A DNA stretch of 10,804 bases from an uncultured Thiomonas sp. (lineage in GTDB: Bacteria; Pseudomonadota; Gammaproteobacteria; Burkholderiales; Burkholderiaceae_C), in the NCBI GenBank assembly GCA_937927695.1, contig CALBRU010000384.1, forward strand, positions 1-10,804. Direction: 5' to 3'. Each line of letters starts with the position of its first letter. Position 1 is the stretch's first letter. The notes beneath the pieces are model-generated. The model was not told where the DNA came from and made no database searches. It saw nothing but the letters and a program-made list of their open reading frames with translations. The translations under genes and the position numbers were made by a program. Below, one piece after another: positions 7,655 to 10,804 of this stretch.

Positions 7655-8224
7655 TCAGGAGGGGTTGTTGTCGTTGTTTTCTTCGGGGTCGCGTTCCTGC
7701 ACCACCAGTCGCGGGCCGGGGGCTGCCTTGTTGGCTTCGGCCAGCGCCTCGCCGTTGGCGATGAAGCGCCGCAACAGGTCGAGCAACTGGGCAAACTCCT
7801 TGGGGCTGAAGCCGCGCAGATGTTCGTTGAGCACCTCGGAGAGCACATGCGGAATTTGCGCCGCCACCTCGTTGCCGCGCGGGGTGAGCGAGAGGTTGAC
7901 CACACGGCGGTCGCTGCTACTGCGCTCGCGCACCAGCAGGCCCTTGGCTTCGAGGCGGTCGAGCATGCGGGTCATGGCGCCGGCATCGGTCTGCATTTCG
8001 CGGGCGCAGGCAGCCACGGTGTCGCAGCCTTGGTGCACATGCAGCAGCGGATGCCATTGGGAGCCAGTGAGGTCGAGCCCCTGCAGTTGATGCTCCAGAT
8101 TGCGCACCAGCACCGCCAGCGCGACTTTCATCAGAAAGCCGACCGAGTTGTCCTTGGCATACTCCGAGCCGTCGTAGAAATGCGGCGCGGCTGCGTGGGT
8201 GGGAGTGGGGGTGGAAGAATTCAT
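7655..8224 (-). CDS. MarR-family transcriptional regulator of the efflux operon
   Basis: The product is 189 aa. A polar N-terminus and a dimerisation helix (about 27-50) precede the winged helix-turn-helix at about 52-117. In it, LTGSQWHPLLHV opens the domain, TDAGAMTRMLDRLEAKGLLVRE (79-100) forms the recognition region, and DRRVVNLSLTPRG (105-117) is the MarR wing. MarR/EmrR proteins are usually repressors released by phenolic or hydrophobic ligands, and they often control pump genes in the same operon. Here the gene is first in the array, and inverted repeats lie just before its start, consistent with autorepression. The two cysteines Cys67 and Cys73, six residues apart in the domain, are noteworthy. 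An acidic, Asn-rich tail (about 177-189) extends past the usual C-terminal helix. The ATG at 8224 has no strong ribosome site, so the exact start is less certain than the identity. Confidence 0.92.
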   Translation of the reverse strand: MNSSTPTPTHAAAPHFYDGSEYAKDNSVGFLMKVALAVLVRNLEHQLQGLDLTGSQWHPLLHVHQGCDTVAACAREMQTDAGAMTRMLDRLEAKGLLVRERSSSDRRVVNLSLTPRGNEVAAQIPHVLSEVLNEHLRGFSPKEFAQLLDLLRRFIANGEALAEANKAAPGPRLVVQERDPEENNDNNPS

Positions 8225-8236
8225 GCCGTGCAGTTT

Positions 8237-8261
8237 ATTGCTTAGGCAATTACTGCCTGAG
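8237..8261. promoter_or_regulatory. Candidate MarR operator: two overlapping inverted repeats
   Basis: Two inverted repeats share bases here, 13 to 37 bases ahead of marR. The first is ATTGC-TTAG-GCAAT (8237-8250), with perfect 5-base arms. The second has arms CTTAGGCA (8241-8248) and TGCCTGAG (8254-8261) around a 5-base spacer, matching at 7 of 8 positions. AT-containing inverted repeats of this size next to the regulator's own gene are typical MarR-family operators. Binding here would be expected to block marR-pump transcription, but I could not identify the promoter elements. Confidence 0.5.
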
Positions 8262-8270
8262 TTGTTTTTT
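8241..8270 (+). terminator. Possible small intrinsic terminator or attenuator reading on the + strand
   Basis: Read as + strand RNA, CUUAGGCA pairs with UGCCUGAG through 8 pairs, one of them U-G, around a 5-base loop. It is followed by UUG and six U residues (8265-8270). This has the shape of a short rho-independent terminator. It could stop transcripts entering from antisense to marR, or act in a leader of the dehydrogenase gene. The same bases are better known in this context as a regulator operator, so the two readings compete. Confidence 0.3.
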
Positions 8271-8305
8271 GATACCCGATTTGGCGAAGGGGTTTTGTCG
8301 GGCGG

Positions 8306-8354
8306 GGCATGGCAAACCGGTTCTTCATGCTGACGGCATCCGGCTTACCATGCC
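8306..8354. repeat. Long imperfect inverted repeat with nested hairpin in the divergent promoter region
   Basis: The arms GGCATGGCAAACCGG (8306-8320) and CCGGCTTACCATGCC (8340-8354) pair at 13 of 15 positions. Inside, ATGC (8327-8330) and GCAT (8336-8339) form a second 4-bp stem stacked directly on the outer one, leaving a 6-base bulge on one side. In a minus-strand transcript both mismatches become G-U pairs, giving an unbroken 15-bp stem; on the + strand they are C-A mismatches. No T-run follows, so it does not look like a terminator. It may be a structured leader, a cruciform regulator site or a REP-like element. Confidence 0.55.
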
Positions 8355-8357
8355 TCG

Positions 8358-8369
8358 CTGAACGTTCAG
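8358..8369. promoter_or_regulatory. Perfect 12-bp palindrome, candidate operator of the aldehyde dehydrogenase gene
   Basis: CTGAACGTTCAG is a perfect palindrome ending 15 bases before the dehydrogenase ATG. Its symmetry and position suggest a binding site for a dimeric repressor, for instance of the TetR family, that would hinder transcription or translation start. No gene for such a regulator is present in the window. The protein that binds here is unknown. Confidence 0.35.
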
Positions 8370-8384
8370 TTTGCCGCCAAAGCC

Positions 8385-9806
8385 ATGGATCGTGCCCCTG
8401 ATTTCGCCGCTTCACTCCAGCAGACTTTCAGCGTGCTGCGCGCGGCGTTCGACGCCGCGCCCTATCCCGACTGGACGCTGCGACGCGACCGGCTGCGACG
8501 ACTGCAGGCCTTGCTGCGCACTCATGCGGCCGAGTTCGCCGAGGCTATCGATGCCGATTTCGGCGGCCGCCCGCCGCCCGAAACCGGCATGCTCGAACTC
8601 GTGCCCAGCCTGACGGGCATCGCCGATGCGCTCAAGCACGGCAAAGGCTGGATGCGTCCGCGCGCCGCCTCCGTTTCACGCTGGTTTTTTCCCGCCCGAG
8701 CGCGAGTGCTGCCCCAGCCGCTGGGCGTGGTGGGCATCATTGCGCCGTGGAACTACCCGCTGGTGCTGGCCGTGGCGCCGCTGACGGCGGCGCTGGCCGC
8801 GGGCAACCGGGCGATGGTCAAGCTCTCCGAGTTCACGCCCACGTTCAGCGCGGTGTTCGCGCAACGGGCCGGGCAGACCTTTGCGCCCGACGAAGTAGCG
8901 GTGGTGCAGGGCGATGCAGAAATCGGCGCGGCTTTCAGCGCCTTGCCGTTCGACCACCTGTTGTTCACCGGCTCCACCGGGGTGGGCAGGCGCGTCATGG
9001 CGGCGGCTGCGGCCAACCTCACCCCGGTCACGCTGGAACTCGGCGGCAAATCGCCCGCAGTCATCACGCCGGGCTACGATCTGGCGCATGCGGCCCAGCG
9101 CATCATCTACGGCAAGCTGCTCAACGCCGGGCAGACCTGCATCGCGCCCGACTATGTGCTCGTGCCGCGCGCGCAGCAGTCTGACTGGGTTGCCGCCTGC
9201 CGCGCTGCGGCGCAAAAACTCTATCCCGACGGCCTGCGCAGCCCCGACTACACCAGCATCATCGACCATCGCCAATACAGTCGTCTGCTCGGCCTGCTGG
9301 GCGAAGCCCGCGCCGCCGGGGCGCAGGTGCATGCCCTGTTCGACGGCGTGCAGGCCGACGATCTGCGTCACCGCCTCGCGCCCGCGCTGGTGTGCGACGC
9401 CCCGTCTACGGTGCGCTTGATGAACGAAGAAATCTTCGGCCCGCTGCTGCCCGTGGTGGCCTATGACGATCTGGCGCAAGCGCTGGCCCACCTACGCAGC
9501 CAGCCGCGCCCGCTGGCGCTGTACTGGTTCGACCACGACCGCCAGCGCACCGCCGATGCCCTGCTGCACACCCATGCCGGCGGCGTGACGGTCAACGACA
9601 CCTTGCTGCACTTCGCGCAAGACGAGTTGCCCTTTGGCGGCGTTGGGGCATCTGGCATGGGCAGCTATCACGGCCGCTGGGGATTCGATACCTTCAGCAA
9701 GCTCAAGCCCGTACTGTTTCAGACGCGGTTCTCTGGCGTCGGCCTGGCCGCGCCGCCCTACGGGCCGCGTACCCGCTGGCTGATGAAGTTTATGGGGAGG
9801 CTGTGA
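8385..9806 (+). CDS. NAD(P)-dependent aldehyde dehydrogenase, coniferyl aldehyde dehydrogenase type
   Basis: The product is 473 aa, full length for the short aldehyde dehydrogenases. The oxyanion and cofactor-binding motif PWNYP is at 121-125, cofactor Lys146 lies in MVKLSEF, and FTGSTGVG is at 194-201. The general base Glu218 is in LELGGKSP, the catalytic Cys252 in LLNAGQTCIAPDYVLV, and NEEIFGPLLPV (347-357) holds the second cofactor-binding Glu. The blocks around Cys252 and the Pro-Leu-Ala-Leu-Tyr stretch (376-380) resemble the coniferyl aldehyde dehydrogenase (CalB) group, which oxidises coniferyl aldehyde to ferulate. Relatives act on fatty or other aromatic aldehydes, so the substrate is tentative. 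There is no signal peptide, so it is cytoplasmic. The ATG at 8385 has only a poor ribosome site, but the family N-terminus begins there. The gene is divergent from the marR-pump operon and overlaps the next gene by one base. Confidence 0.92.
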   Translation: MDRAPDFAASLQQTFSVLRAAFDAAPYPDWTLRRDRLRRLQALLRTHAAEFAEAIDADFGGRPPPETGMLELVPSLTGIADALKHGKGWMRPRAASVSRWFFPARARVLPQPLGVVGIIAPWNYPLVLAVAPLTAALAAGNRAMVKLSEFTPTFSAVFAQRAGQTFAPDEVAVVQGDAEIGAAFSALPFDHLLFTGSTGVGRRVMAAAAANLTPVTLELGGKSPAVITPGYDLAHAAQRIIYGKLLNAGQTCIAPDYVLVPRAQQSDWVAACRAAAQKLYPDGLRSPDYTSIIDHRQYSRLLGLLGEARAAGAQVHALFDGVQADDLRHRLAPALVCDAPSTVRLMNEEIFGPLLPVVAYDDLAQALAHLRSQPRPLALYWFDHDRQRTADALLHTHAGGVTVNDTLLHFAQDELPFGGVGASGMGSYHGRWGFDTFSKLKPVLFQTRFSGVGLAAPPYGPRTRWLMKFMGRL

Positions 9807-10804
9807 TGCGCAGGCGCTGGGTCGAGCAATTTGCGGTTATCGTGGCGCTGTGCGCCGTTGCGGGTACGGCGAACGCGCAAGGCGCACCCGAACCCTTGCC
9901 AGCCACCGGCGCCAGCGATGTGGCCCGCACGGTGACGCCCGGGTTTCGCTTTGCCGCCCCCGTGCAGGCGGTCGCCATCACGGCAGACCGCTTGTTGTTG
10001 CTCGCTCCGGACGGGGTTGCGGTACGCGGTCTGGTGCGCACCTCGGGCGACCGCGCGGTGTTCGAGCCCACCGTGCCTTTGGTTGGCTGCACCACCTACA
10101 CCCTCTTGCTGAATGCGCCAGAGCGCGTGCGCAGCCGCTTCACCACGGCGTGCAGCGCATGGAGTGCGCCCGTGCAGATCGACGACAGCCGTACAGCGCA
10201 CAAAGTGGATCTGCCCGTCAGCGGCGCGCAAGTAGCGGCAACGGCCGATGGTGGCTTTGTCGCCGTGTGGTTTCAGGATGATGCGGGCCGCCGCGCCATT
10301 CTGGCCACGCGCTTCAATCCAGACACGCAGGCCTGGAGCCGCCCGCAAGCCATCGACCTGCAAGGGCCGCAAGCCGGGGCATCGAGCATTCCCGCCATCA
10401 CGGCGGATCGCCAGGGCCGCCTCACCGTCGTGTGGTTTCAGGCGGTAGATGGTCGCAACGCCGTATTTGCGGCGCGCAGCGATGGCAGCGCGTGGCAGGC
10501 CCCGCAGCGGCTCGATCAACCTGCGCTGCCCGGCAACGCTACCAATCCCCAACTCGCCGCCGACGCCGCGGGCAATGTCACCGTGGTCTGGCAGCAGCCC
10601 AACGGCTATCACACCGCCATCTATGCGGCCCACTGGCAACAGGCAGCGCTGCGCTGGCTGCCCGCGCAGCCCGTTGATCGCGGCCCTGCCAATGCCTACA
10701 ACCCGGTGATCGCCGCCACGCCTCAAGGGCGCGTGGTGGCCGCTTGGCAGCAGGGGGCTTCCGGGCGCGAGGCGGTGTTTGCCGCGGCGTTGCAGCCTTC
10801 CGGG
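9806..10804 (+). CDS. Secreted repeat protein, sialidase/beta-propeller-like (incomplete at window edge)
   Basis: The frame is open from the ATG at 9806 to the last base, 333 codons, with the C-terminus missing. The start overlaps the dehydrogenase stop as TGATG, with GGGGAGG (9794-9800) as ribosome site, so the genes are probably coupled. Residues 1-24 are a signal peptide ending TANA. Residues of about 45-115 look like a bacterial Ig-like domain of the SbsA/Big_5 kind, with FEPTVPLVGCTTYTLLL in its second half. From about 140 a unit recurs: an Ala/Asp/Gly turn, a strand into VWFQ or VWQQ, then an Ala-rich strand and usually a W-x-x-P segment. The WxQ triplets fall at 155-157, 210-212, 262-264 and 314-316, spaced 52-55 residues apart, which suits propeller blades. 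I do not see clear sialidase catalytic residues or canonical Asp-boxes, so an enzyme activity is not supported. The cargo is exported, and its link to the dehydrogenase is unknown. Confidence 0.75.
   Translation, partial: MRRRWVEQFAVIVALCAVAGTANAQGAPEPLPATGASDVARTVTPGFRFAAPVQAVAITADRLLLLAPDGVAVRGLVRTSGDRAVFEPTVPLVGCTTYTLLLNAPERVRSRFTTACSAWSAPVQIDDSRTAHKVDLPVSGAQVAATADGGFVAVWFQDDAGRRAILATRFNPDTQAWSRPQAIDLQGPQAGASSIPAITADRQGRLTVVWFQAVDGRNAVFAARSDGSAWQAPQRLDQPALPGNATNPQLAADAAGNVTVVWQQPNGYHTAIYAAHWQQAALRWLPAQPVDRGPANAYNPVIAATPQGRVVAAWQQGASGREAVFAAALQPSG

Noticed and set aside
9758..10726. A 322-codon open frame on the minus strand at the right end
   Set aside because: It covers the propeller-like gene and the end of the dehydrogenase gene in antisense. 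The + strand frame has a signal peptide, a ribosome site and regular repeats.

Overview
The window is GC-rich (by eye roughly two thirds G+C) and almost fully coding. The gene content points to a betaproteobacterium of the order Burkholderiales: a DUF2844/DUF3443 exported-protein pair, an EmrAB pump with a NodT-type outer-membrane lipoprotein under a MarR regulator, a PagL-type lipid A deacylase, and an aldehyde dehydrogenase of the coniferyl-aldehyde type. The genus cannot be fixed from the sequence alone. I saw no rRNA, tRNA, CRISPR array, insertion sequence or phage gene.

Layout. Everything from 98 to 8224 is on the minus strand, so it is transcribed right to left. First comes a tight array: MarR-family regulator (8224-7655), outer-membrane efflux lipoprotein (7642-6197), EmrA/HlyD-type periplasmic adaptor (6141-4894), EmrB-type DHA2 exporter (4883-3270), PagL-like outer-membrane lipid A deacylase (3233-2643) and a histidine phosphatase (2607-1957). 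The gaps are 12, 55, 10, 36 and 35 bases. This looks like one operon: a self-regulated tripartite drug or acid-stress pump carrying an outer-membrane remodelling enzyme as cargo. After a 95-base gap come a small exported DUF2844 protein (1861-1364) and a DUF3443 lipoprotein (1351-98), 12 bases apart.

The 160-base divergent region (8225-8384) is the richest non-coding stretch. It holds overlapping inverted repeats next to marR that could be the MarR operator, but one of them is followed by a T-run on the + strand and could also act as an intrinsic terminator. It also holds a 15-bp stem with a nested hairpin and a perfect 12-bp palindrome just ahead of the + strand genes.

On the + strand, an aldehyde dehydrogenase (8385-9806) overlaps by one base (TGATG) the start of a secreted protein (9806 to the window edge, incomplete). 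That protein has a signal peptide, an Ig-like domain and at least four WxQ-containing repeats that look like beta-propeller blades.

Nothing here is a clear-cut new system. The observations most worth checking are the structured divergent control region, pagL inside a MarR-controlled pump operon, the paired D(T/S)GS motifs of the DUF3443 lipoprotein (a possible pepsin-like fold), and the dehydrogenase/propeller gene pair.
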